From JAAZFF01 sp964405775 (lineage in GTDB: Bacteria > Verrucomicrobiota > Kiritimatiellia > RFP12 > UBA3636), in NCBI GenBank assembly GCA_964405775.1, contig CAYOPG010000030.1:1-24665 (forward strand): 24,665 nt of DNA, given 5' to 3'. The translations under genes and the position numbers were made by a program. The notes below the pieces were generated by a model. The model did no database searches. It had not been told where the DNA came from and saw nothing but the letters and a program-made list of their open reading frames with translations. Every line of letters starts with the position of its first letter. The first letter of the stretch is position 1. Of the stretch, positions 6,965 through 13,869 are shown one piece after another.

Positions 6965-7381
6965 CTACATGCTGAAAACAGACAGCTTGAGAAGGCCTAA
7001 TTTGTAACACAAATCCAGTACCTCGACAAGATACCCGTGTGGCGAATCATTCGTGCATTTGATGATAATGGAAGCCTGGGCATTAGTGCGAGCGACACGG
7101 CGTAGGTGTGCTTCAAGCTCCTTGCGGGAGGAAGGATTGCGGGCGCTCTCATAAAAGAAACCTTCCTTGCCAACCGAAATCGTCACGGGCTCCTTAGCCT
7201 CTGGATTGGGGCGCGGATCCGGTGCGGGACGGAAAGCCTCCATATTCGAGAAAATGTCGGTCTGGTTTATCGCCATGGAGATAATGAAAAAAATGAGCAG
7301 CTGGAACACGCAGTCGATCATCGGCGTCATTTCGAGCTGCGGGTTGTCTCTGTTAGTTTTTACTCCGCGTCTTTTTGCCAT
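6965..7381 (-). CDS. ExbD/TolR-family energizer subunit, second copy
   Basis: ExbD/TolR proteins have one N-terminal membrane helix and a periplasmic domain, and with ExbB/TolQ they convert proton flow into mechanical work on the outer membrane. In this 138-residue protein MTPMIDCVFQLLIFFII (residues 18-34) is the membrane helix, and Asp23 is the proton-pathway aspartate. A proline-rich linker (PAPDPRPNPEAKEP) leads to the periplasmic alpha/beta domain (TISVGKEGFFYE, then IIIKCTNDSPHG). The ribosome site AAGGAGGGG before the ATG at 7381 is the strongest in this operon. It starts 10 nt after the preceding exbD. The two copies differ strongly outside the membrane helix, so they are not a recent duplication and may form a heteromeric ExbD pair. 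Confidence 0.92.
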   Translation of the reverse strand: MAKRRGVKTNRDNPQLEMTPMIDCVFQLLIFFIISMAINQTDIFSNMEAFRPAPDPRPNPEAKEPVTISVGKEGFFYESARNPSSRKELEAHLRRVARTNAQASIIIKCTNDSPHGYLVEVLDLCYKLGLLKLSVFSM

Positions 7382-7391
7382 AATCCCCTCC

Positions 7392-7865
7392 TTATCTGCT
7401 CCTTCTGCGTCTTTGGAAGAATTCTTTAGTCACTTCCGTCCGGGGCGACTTGATTGCCACGAACGAAACCTTGCCGACACCAGCATCGGTGCACGCGTCC
7501 ATCACCCTCCTTATCATGTAGTGCTTTGCACGCGCATCGCCACGCACCCAGACTTGGAAAGTGTTGCCTTGTGTGTTGAGGCGGCTTCGGACACGGTTTT
7601 TGAGTTGATCCGTGGTGATGTCCATATTGTTCAGGGATATTCTTCCACTTCTGTTTACGTCCACTATGAGGGCGGAAACGTTCGCGCCCTGACCGCTTTC
7701 AATCTCTGGACCGTGCGCTCCAAGTTCAAGGCGAACCTCTTTGTCCTTTATTTCGCTGATGTTTATAGTGACGATGAAGAATATCATCAACTGGAAGACG
7801 CAGTCAATCATCGGCGTCATATCCAGCGAGCTTTCGTCAAGTTCTCTTTTTCTTAGTTTTGGCAT
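7392..7865 (-). CDS. ExbD/TolR-family energizer subunit, first copy
   Basis: This 157-residue protein has the ExbD layout: a basic cytoplasmic tail (MPKLRKRELDESSLD), one membrane helix MTPMIDCVFQLMIFFIV (residues 16-32) with the proton-pathway Asp21, and a periplasmic domain with SALIVDVNRSGRISLNN and VWVRGDARAKH. The end FFQRRRRSR is unusually basic. CGGAG lies about 9 nt before the ATG at 7865. It sits between exbB (57 nt gap containing a hairpin) and the second exbD (10 nt gap). It should act with ExbB as an inner-membrane proton-driven motor subunit. Confidence 0.93.
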   Translation of the reverse strand: MPKLRKRELDESSLDMTPMIDCVFQLMIFFIVTINISEIKDKEVRLELGAHGPEIESGQGANVSALIVDVNRSGRISLNNMDITTDQLKNRVRSRLNTQGNTFQVWVRGDARAKHYMIRRVMDACTDAGVGKVSFVAIKSPRTEVTKEFFQRRRRSR

Positions 7866-7895
7866 TTGAACAACTCCGTAGCGGCTGCGGTTAAT

Positions 7896-7916
7896 CCGGC
7901 AGCCGCGGGCTGCCGG
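7896..7916. repeat. intercistronic hairpin between exbB and exbD
   Basis: CCGGCAGCC (7896-7904) and GGCTGCCGG (7908-7916) form a perfect 9-bp GC-rich stem with a 3-nt loop, just after the exbB stop at 7923. No T-run follows on the minus strand, so it is unlikely to terminate transcription. It may protect the upstream message from 3' decay or adjust the ExbB to ExbD ratio. Confidence 0.5.
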
Positions 7917-7922
7917 TGGAAA

Positions 7923-8723
7923 TTATTCCTCCACGACCTCGACGTTGCGCAGATCCTTTATAAGTTCGGAAGTGAGCGCCTCCATGTGCAGCACGATTCG
8001 GTTGGCCTTGTTGCGATAGAAATAGAACACAACCGTGCCGGGAATCGCGACGGCGAGTCCCCCGGCGGTAGTCCACAGAGCTTGTGAAATAGCGAGGGCG
8101 AGTTCGGCCATGTCTGGTGTGCCTGTTGCGAGACCCGCGAAAGCCATGATCATGCCTTGCACCGTACCAAGGAGGCCGAACATCGTTGAGATATTCGCGA
8201 TAACAGATAGCCATGATATATGCTGCATAAGCTTTTCTATTTCTATGCCTGCGGCAGTGGCTATGGCCTGCTCTATGATGTCGAAGCCCTCCTCCACGTG
8301 GCTGAAACCAGCCTTCAAGATGTTTGCCATAGGCGTGGGGCTGTGGTCGCAAAACTGAATTGCCTTTACGATATCGCCTTCTTTCATGGCCATTTCAACG
8401 CTAGTGATAAGTTCCTGCGGCATGATTTTCGCTGGGCGCACAAGGATACCGCAGTCGACAGCAAGATAGATCATCCATCCCAGGCAGCCAAACAGGCACA
8501 TCCACAGCACGAACCCTAAAACCCCAGAGCCGAACAGCACCTGCACGAACTGATTGCCAGAGCCAGTGCCAGTTTCAGTTTTCGCCATCTCGAGCTCTCC
8601 AGCTTGGGCGGCCTCTTCTGTAGCGGCTGGCGCATCAGCAGCGGCTTCTTGTGCAAAGGAGAAGGGGGCAGCGGTTAGCAGCATTCCTGCCGCGACAAGT
8701 GACATTGCAAAGGTCTTCTTCAT
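7923..8723 (-). CDS. ExbB/TolQ/MotA-family proton channel with signal peptide
   Basis: The 266-residue protein is the channel-forming partner of ExbD. An N-terminal signal peptide (residues 1-24, ending SFA before QE) is followed by an Ala/Glu-rich periplasmic stretch to about residue 57. Three membrane helices follow, at about 62-90, 171-196 and 213-236. Helices 2 and 3 carry the family signature: FGLLGTVQGMI, then TTAGGLAVAIPGTVVFYFYRNK. The cytoplasmic loop between helices 1 and 2 holds the usual CDHSPTPMANILKAGF region. Long ExbB forms with a cleavable N-terminal extension are known elsewhere. It lies in one operon with two secreted TPR proteins upstream and two exbD genes downstream. The only ribosome site seen (GGAAAG) is 12 nt from the ATG, further than usual. 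Confidence 0.93.
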   Translation of the reverse strand: MKKTFAMSLVAAGMLLTAAPFSFAQEAAADAPAATEEAAQAGELEMAKTETGTGSGNQFVQVLFGSGVLGFVLWMCLFGCLGWMIYLAVDCGILVRPAKIMPQELITSVEMAMKEGDIVKAIQFCDHSPTPMANILKAGFSHVEEGFDIIEQAIATAAGIEIEKLMQHISWLSVIANISTMFGLLGTVQGMIMAFAGLATGTPDMAELALAISQALWTTAGGLAVAIPGTVVFYFYRNKANRIVLHMEALTSELIKDLRNVEVVEE

Positions 8724-8806
8724 AATTTAGTGTGTCTTTCCAGAACTGGTTTTGTTTTTTGTGAATATTCGTGTCCAAATACACGCTTTGGGTTTATTTC
8801 AAAGTA

Positions 8807-9619
8807 TTATTCGCCACCACGGAGTTTACGTGCGTATGGGCTGTCCGAATAGCGGGTCAGCAAAGCCTGCCGCATTTTCTCGGCGTATGAGGTCTGATGC
8901 AGGTCATCGTGTGCTTCAGCGGCTTTAAAGAGAGCCTCTGCCGCAGCTTCCTTTTCGTTGGAGAATAGGAAAACAACGCGCAAATATCCGTTCTTCAGGG
9001 CATCACGCGGCTGGTTTTGCTTCATCAAAATGTCGCCACGTGCGATGAGCGCTTTTGCGGCTATGGGGCGCGGCGCAGAAATGGCAGCATCGTCCAGCAT
9101 CTTCTCGAGACGAGCGGTTTTGTCGGCAGCAATCAGCGCCTGCCAATAAACTGGCGCCATGAAAGAAACGGACGCTGCCGCAGGGTTGTCCCTAATCACT
9201 TCTTCACACACTTTTATGGCTTCTTCCGGCTGCCCCTTGTTAAGGTATATTGTGGCTGAAAGTCGCGCTGCCTCTTCATCGTATTTGAGCATTTTGTAAT
9301 CGCTCATTATAGTTTTCAGCGGCGCAAGTGCGGCGTCCGGGGATTCAGCCACCTGCTTTACGACGTTCTGCCATCCCGCAGGCGGAGCGACGACCATTTG
9401 GGCTATATCCGCTGGTTTCCAGCGCTGTTCTACCTGGCGACCAGCATCTGTGACCGTGATCACCATATATTCTTTGCTCGCCGGAAGCCAGCGGAGCTTG
9501 CACGTGACTATGTTTCCGTTCACGTGCTGGACCCGCGCTTGCACGTCTATGGCCATGGATGGAAGCATGCCGAGGCAGTAAACAGCAGCGGCTATCAGCA
9601 TCAATTTTGTTTTTTTCAT
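8807..9619 (-). CDS. secreted TPR protein with an N-terminal beta-rich domain
   Basis: This 270-residue protein has a signal peptide (MKKTKLMLIAAAVYCLGMLP, cleavage near SMA before ID) and should be periplasmic. Residues 24-75 look beta-rich (ARVQHVNGNIVTCKLRW, then EYMVITVTDAGRQVEQRW and PADIAQMVV) and may be a small SH3-like barrel; I do not recognise the family. From about residue 90 it is helical with TPR-like pairs, including LNKGQPEEAIKVCEEVIRDN and QNQPRDALKNGYLRVV. GGAG lies 8 nt before the ATG at 9619. It is the second gene of the operon and likely binds the larger TPR protein or the ExbBD motor. No enzymatic motif is seen. Confidence 0.82.
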   Translation of the reverse strand: MKKTKLMLIAAAVYCLGMLPSMAIDVQARVQHVNGNIVTCKLRWLPASKEYMVITVTDAGRQVEQRWKPADIAQMVVAPPAGWQNVVKQVAESPDAALAPLKTIMSDYKMLKYDEEAARLSATIYLNKGQPEEAIKVCEEVIRDNPAAASVSFMAPVYWQALIAADKTARLEKMLDDAAISAPRPIAAKALIARGDILMKQNQPRDALKNGYLRVVFLFSNEKEAAAEALFKAAEAHDDLHQTSYAEKMRQALLTRYSDSPYARKLRGGE

Positions 9620-9665
9620 TATCTTGCTCCTACAATAGATTACAGATTGTTATTTACGTGATGAC

Positions 9666-12600
9666 TTACCGCCCGCCTGACGAGATGCCGATTTCAGCCG
9701 ATGTCAAAGCCGCGCGGATCTCGGTTATGTGCGCTCCGCCGGGGAAAAGCTCGATATATTTAAGTGCGTCCGATTTGACGTCTTCATAGACGGTGGTGCC
9801 GTCGCTATATTCTTTCATCTCAAGAAGCAACGTGATTAACCTGAAATACGCATGTTCGAGCGATGGCAGGACGGCTGCGTCCTGATCATTGGCAGACGCT
9901 GTGAAGCGTTGGTAATGCAGCGTCGCCTCCGCCAGGTATTGATCGACGAGATCCTGATTGTTATACGAGCGCTCGACATCTATCTTAGTCTCGAGAATTT
10001 TGCCTTTCTTGATGGATATCTCTGCCTTGTCTTTATCACTCGTGAGGTATTTTTCCAAAAGCACCAGAGAATTAAAAGACCGATTGAACAACTTTACGCG
10101 ATTCTCGCGGTCTGGTTCCTCGAACGCGGCCATTGTAGCGGCCTGCGCCAGCATGTCGTTTGCCTCGATAATGTAGTAAGAGCTCGGATTTTCCGAGATA
10201 AACTTTTCCAACGCACTCAGAGCGTCGGTGAATTTTTTCTGCATCAACATTATGCGCGCAAGACTTAGTTGCGAAGGAACTGTTATAGCCTGATCCTTAT
10301 CCGACATCGATATTGCCAGTTCGTAACCTTGCCGCGCCAGTTCGTACTCCTCGGATTTGAACAGTTCTTCCGCTGCGTGATACATCTGGCTGGCGCTGTA
10401 CTTGCCGGAATCCGAGAACATCATCTTAAGAACCTCAATGCCCTCCTGCCGGAATCCGAGCTCTATCAAAGTGCGCCCGCGCATGAAATAGGCGTTTTTA
10501 GCCTCTTCTGACTCAGGATGCTCGGTGTTCAGGCGGGAGAACATCTCGTCAGCCTTTTTCATGTTGGCCGCTTGCTCGGCGGGATCGTCGGTCTTGAGAG
10601 TCGAATATAGTGTGCCGAGTTGCATCAGCACGGTAGGTATCCCCTTCGCGTCCGGGAATTTTTTCAGAAACTCCTCGTACCCCTGTATCGCACCCTTTTT
10701 GTAGTTCGAAAGCTTGTCAGCTGGTTGTGTGATCGCGGAAAGCGTGTATGACCTGTCGAAAAGACAACCCTGCAATACATTGTTGTTCAGATCCTTTTCG
10801 CGCGCGTCCTTTTCGTACTTTTTGCGCGTTTCCGGATTATTGAGCATGTTTATGATCTTGGCGAAATCGTTGGCGGCACCGGTAAGTCTTCGGTTTGCGA
10901 CCTCGACGCTCTTCATGGCGCTTTCCATGGTTATGACCGCCGGTGCGGCGTTTGTCCCCTCGGCAACCGTAGTTTCGACCATCTGCACGGTGTTAGTTTC
11001 CGCCACCGCCGGTGCGGCTGTGCCATTTACTTCATTAGCGACCGGACCTTCGCGGCGGATCTTCGAAACCAGCGAATTCGCGGAGCGCAGCTCATTGAGA
11101 GCCTCGTTGCGGTTCATGCGTGCCAGCATGTACATACCCGTGACGAGAGCCTGCCCGGGTTTCTCGCGCGCGGCGACGCGCGCGACGTACTCCTTGCGAA
11201 CGGCCAGTTCTGCCTCGGTGTTCCTCATCTGGGAATAACAGTCTGCGAGACGCAGCATTGCAGTGTAGACCACAGGGGACTTCTTGTACGACTCCATAAG
11301 CGTGGTGTAGTAGGGAATCGCGCCTTCAAAATCCTTGTCTTTATATTTCTTCTCAGCGAAGCTCATCAGCATGTTTGCCGCAAGGCCGTGCTCTGGATAA
11401 AGCGTGAAGAATAGGTTGTAAGTGGCTTCGCGCATCGTGGTGTTCTGGCGTTCGCCGTAAACTTCCGCGATTCGGCGCAGTTCGTCGCCTGCTATCGTCA
11501 TTCCTTCCTTATCCGCTTTCGCGAAACGCTCCGCAAGATGCCCTGTCACCGCCTCTGCTGCCAGACCGCTGTATTCTTTATCCTCTTCTTCCTTCTGGCT
11601 GTCGGCGAACGAAATGTAGCTACGGGCAAGTTCGCTTAGCGCCATAATTGAATCCGGCACACTCTCCGGGAACTGGTTGAGAACCACCATATACGCATCG
11701 ATTGCTTTTTCGTATTGATTCTGGTTAAACAACACACGCGCATTTGTAAACTGCTTGGTTGCAATGTCGCGGCGCTGCTCTTCGGAGACATCGATCCTGA
11801 TTTCCTTTGCACCGAACTTGGATTTCAGCACCTCCTGTACTTCTTCGGAGCGGACAAGCGCATCCGGCGCCCAAGACGTACTGGGATACTGAGCGTACAC
11901 GTTAACGAAACCTTGAAGCGCCTCCACCAGAGCCTCGCGGGCAATTTTAATATCCTCCTGTGTCGCCGCAGGATTTTCAATTTTGGTCTTAGCATCTTCC
12001 TGCATCATAACGCTCTTTAGGAAAATCACTTCGGCGATTGGGCTTAGCCGCGAAAGGTCTTCGCCCGTTTCCTTACTAATATCCTGAAGTTGCTTCTCTA
12101 TGCTGCGGAGCTGTGGCATATAGCCTTCGATTAACTTGTTGGCACTTGCTATGTCGCCGTTTATGACCTCTACGTGAGCCATCAACACAAGCGCGCGCCC
12201 GAACCACAAATCAAGATTCCACAGCAATGAATCGGTTCGCGTCTTGGCTTTGGCAAAAAGCTCGTCCCGCTCCTTGCCCGGTTTCATGTCTTTAGCCAAG
12301 CGCACCCCAAGCTCCGCGGCTTCGAATGTTGTCTGGCGCTTAGTGTCCTCGTCCAGCCCCTCGATCGCGAGCAGGCGGTTGTAGGTTTGCATCGCAGGCT
12401 CGTTCTCTCCTAGGTACAGCAGCATCTGCGCATATTTATAGAGCGATCCGGTATAGAAACTCTTGATGTCTTCTGGGATTGAATCCTTGTATTTGTTGAA
12501 GAAATCTGCGTATATCTTCTTGGCTTCAACGTATTTGCCGAAGGCGTAGTAGTAGTCGGCCAGAGTAAGTCTCATCGCCCATACGTCAGCCGACTCCTGG

Positions 12601-12899
12601 TTTTTCTCGGCCGCGATCATGTCTTTGGCATCTTCAAATTTACCCTGCCCCAGAAGCTGCTCCAGTTTGGCAACTGCCACAAGGGGTTTCAAATTTGGAA
12701 ACTTTATCTCGAAGTCCTTGATGACGAGCTCTGCGTAATCGGGCATGTACGCGTTTTGGAGCTGCTGGATATATTGAAGCTCCAGCCGGGCATCCGGCGG
12801 AACCGAGACTTGGCCGAAAGCAAATGAAGCCACCGTGACCGCAACGACAATCGCGGATATTACTACGCTGCTTATCTTTTGTGATGAAATTCTGCGCAT
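9666..12899 (-). CDS. large secreted TPR-repeat protein (1077 aa)
   Basis: A signal peptide (MRRISSQKISS then a hydrophobic run, cleavage near residue 29 at FAFG/Q) precedes almost pure helical-repeat sequence, so the protein should be periplasmic. TPR-like units are spread along it, for example LADYYYAFGKYVEAKKIYADF, FNQNQYEKAIDAYMVVLNQF, DKDFEGAIPYYTTLMESY and MQKKFTDALSALEKFI. An Ala/Thr/Val-rich linker at about residues 620-665 divides two solenoids. Such proteins are scaffolds for protein contacts; the repeat style recalls YbgF/CpoB and BamD-like proteins but is far longer. AAGGG lies before the ATG at 12899, and a good promoter lies about 60 nt upstream. It is the first gene of the ExbB/ExbD operon, which suggests that it couples the motor to an envelope task. 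The precise role is unknown. Confidence 0.85.
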   Translation of the reverse strand: MRRISSQKISSVVISAIVVAVTVASFAFGQVSVPPDARLELQYIQQLQNAYMPDYAELVIKDFEIKFPNLKPLVAVAKLEQLLGQGKFEDAKDMIAAEKNQESADVWAMRLTLADYYYAFGKYVEAKKIYADFFNKYKDSIPEDIKSFYTGSLYKYAQMLLYLGENEPAMQTYNRLLAIEGLDEDTKRQTTFEAAELGVRLAKDMKPGKERDELFAKAKTRTDSLLWNLDLWFGRALVLMAHVEVINGDIASANKLIEGYMPQLRSIEKQLQDISKETGEDLSRLSPIAEVIFLKSVMMQEDAKTKIENPAATQEDIKIAREALVEALQGFVNVYAQYPSTSWAPDALVRSEEVQEVLKSKFGAKEIRIDVSEEQRRDIATKQFTNARVLFNQNQYEKAIDAYMVVLNQFPESVPDSIMALSELARSYISFADSQKEEEDKEYSGLAAEAVTGHLAERFAKADKEGMTIAGDELRRIAEVYGERQNTTMREATYNLFFTLYPEHGLAANMLMSFAEKKYKDKDFEGAIPYYTTLMESYKKSPVVYTAMLRLADCYSQMRNTEAELAVRKEYVARVAAREKPGQALVTGMYMLARMNRNEALNELRSANSLVSKIRREGPVANEVNGTAAPAVAETNTVQMVETTVAEGTNAAPAVITMESAMKSVEVANRRLTGAANDFAKIINMLNNPETRKKYEKDAREKDLNNNVLQGCLFDRSYTLSAITQPADKLSNYKKGAIQGYEEFLKKFPDAKGIPTVLMQLGTLYSTLKTDDPAEQAANMKKADEMFSRLNTEHPESEEAKNAYFMRGRTLIELGFRQEGIEVLKMMFSDSGKYSASQMYHAAEELFKSEEYELARQGYELAISMSDKDQAITVPSQLSLARIMLMQKKFTDALSALEKFISENPSSYYIIEANDMLAQAATMAAFEEPDRENRVKLFNRSFNSLVLLEKYLTSDKDKAEISIKKGKILETKIDVERSYNNQDLVDQYLAEATLHYQRFTASANDQDAAVLPSLEHAYFRLITLLLEMKEYSDGTTVYEDVKSDALKYIELFPGGAHITEIRAALTSAEIGISSGGR

Positions 12900-12957
12900 C
12901 TCAACCCTTCATATTCCGAGGTTTGCTTTTCTGGTCCTAAGGCCATAAATCGAACGC

Positions 12958-12986
12958 ATTATAGCAGAGGATGCGACTCTTTGCAA
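12958..12986 (-). promoter_or_regulatory. promoter of the TPR-ExbB-ExbD operon
   Basis: Read on the minus strand, TTGCAA (12986-12981) is separated by exactly 17 nt from a perfect TATAAT (12963-12958). Transcription would begin near 12951, leaving about 52 nt of leader before the ATG at 12899. No other equally good promoter was noticed further along this gene set, which supports a single long operon. Confidence 0.75.
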
Positions 12987-13055
12987 CAAACAGGGACAAA
13001 ATTTTTTTATGGGGCGCGTAATGGCGGGGATGGCATTCACTGTCCGCCAGCCTTT

Positions 13056-13097
13056 GCAAGAAAGCCAACGGCAAGAAATCCGGCAAGAAATCCAACG
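13056..13097. repeat. three tandem direct repeats upstream of the TetR promoter
   Basis: GCAAGAAAGCCAACG (13056-13070), GCAAGAAATCCG (13071-13082) and GCAAGAAATCCAACG (13083-13097) follow one another without gaps. The first and last copies differ at one base; the middle copy is 3 nt shorter. The array ends 10 nt before the -35 element of the efflux operon promoter, a place where an activator or repressor could bind. The rest of the 260-bp divergent region holds a T-run at about 13001-13008, a weak dyad (TGGCGG 13022-13027 with CCGCCA 13044-13049) and the two promoters. Confidence 0.6.
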
Positions 13098-13107
13098 GTG
13101 TTTAATA

Positions 13108-13136
13108 TTGACAGTTGAATCCAAATTCTGTTTAAT
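13108..13136 (+). promoter_or_regulatory. promoter of the TetR-RND efflux operon
   Basis: A perfect TTGACA at 13108-13113 is followed after exactly 17 nt by TTTAAT at 13131-13136. Transcription would begin near 13143. This is the best -35 box seen in the window. As TetR-type repressors commonly control their own operons, the repressor's site is expected near here, but no clear dyad overlaps the promoter. Confidence 0.72.
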
Positions 13137-13215
13137 GAACTAATATTCAATTCGCGGGGTGGAAGACAGTGGCGCAACCCTCCAAGTACATATCCCTTTA
13201 AATAAACACAAAACA

Positions 13216-13869
13216 ATGCAGGAACCGGCACAATCAGTAACCACACGTAGAGAGCGTGAAAGAGAACAGCACAGGGATGAGATTCTGAATGCCGCCGAAG
13301 CTGTTTTCTCGGAAAAAGGCATCGTCTCTTCAACCATAGAAGATATTGCCAAGCGTGCAGAATTCTCTGTCGGGTCAATCTACAATTTCTTCGCGGGCAA
13401 GGACGATGTTATCCGGAATGTTTTCTGGCGGCTGCTCAAAGAGGAAATCACAAGTATCGACGAGCATGTGAGCCCTTTCCTCTCGGAGCCTGTAAAAGCA
13501 TTGGAACAACTAACGATGGTCTGGGGAAAGCACCGCAGCAAGCACTCTGACATCATGAGGGCTGGTGAGACGCTTCGCTCGACTTTAGGCAAGTCTCCAG
13601 GTGATCCCGTGGAGGACAAAGAGATAGCCTCCATGCTACACGATATAGACATGAAAATAATGGCCGTTTTCAGCAAAGGTGTAGAAACCGGAATTTTCCA
13701 TAAAATAAAACCGGAGCTGTTGACCGTTATGTTCTATGGTATTTGCAAATCATTTTGCACGTACTGGAAACTATTGGCCGACACAAGGCCATTTGAGGAT
13801 CGTCACAGGGAACTTTTCATTTCTATACACTACGCTGTCACAGGCAGACCGCCCGAAGAGGTAAAATGA
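13216..13869 (+). CDS. TetR-family transcriptional regulator
   Basis: The N-terminal helix-turn-helix is clear: RDEILNAAEAVFSEKGI, then STIEDIAKRAEFSVGSIYNFF and GKDDVI. This is the usual TetR pattern with a Tyr-x-Phe/His-Phe recognition helix. The C-terminal helical half should bind an effector and dimerise. The protein would be 217 residues from the ATG at 13216. A GTG at 13159 in the same frame would add 19 residues; neither start has a clear Shine-Dalgarno, so the start is uncertain. Its TGA stop overlaps the ATG of the TolC-like gene. As first gene of an efflux operon it most likely represses that operon until a pump substrate binds. Confidence 0.88.
   Translation: MQEPAQSVTTRREREREQHRDEILNAAEAVFSEKGIVSSTIEDIAKRAEFSVGSIYNFFAGKDDVIRNVFWRLLKEEITSIDEHVSPFLSEPVKALEQLTMVWGKHRSKHSDIMRAGETLRSTLGKSPGDPVEDKEIASMLHDIDMKIMAVFSKGVETGIFHKIKPELLTVMFYGICKSFCTYWKLLADTRPFEDRHRELFISIHYAVTGRPPEEVK

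Noticed and set aside
6927..7010. Longer N-terminus for Tpx from a start at 7010
   Set aside because: It would overlap the exbD coding end, and the ribosome site supports the start at 6926.
7167..7856. 229-aa plus-strand open frame
   Set aside because: It is antisense to the two exbD genes, has no family pattern and no credible ribosome site.
13056..13097. CRISPR-like or origin-iteron array
   Set aside because: The units are short and gapless with no spacers; three copies and no cas, rep or dnaA gene nearby.
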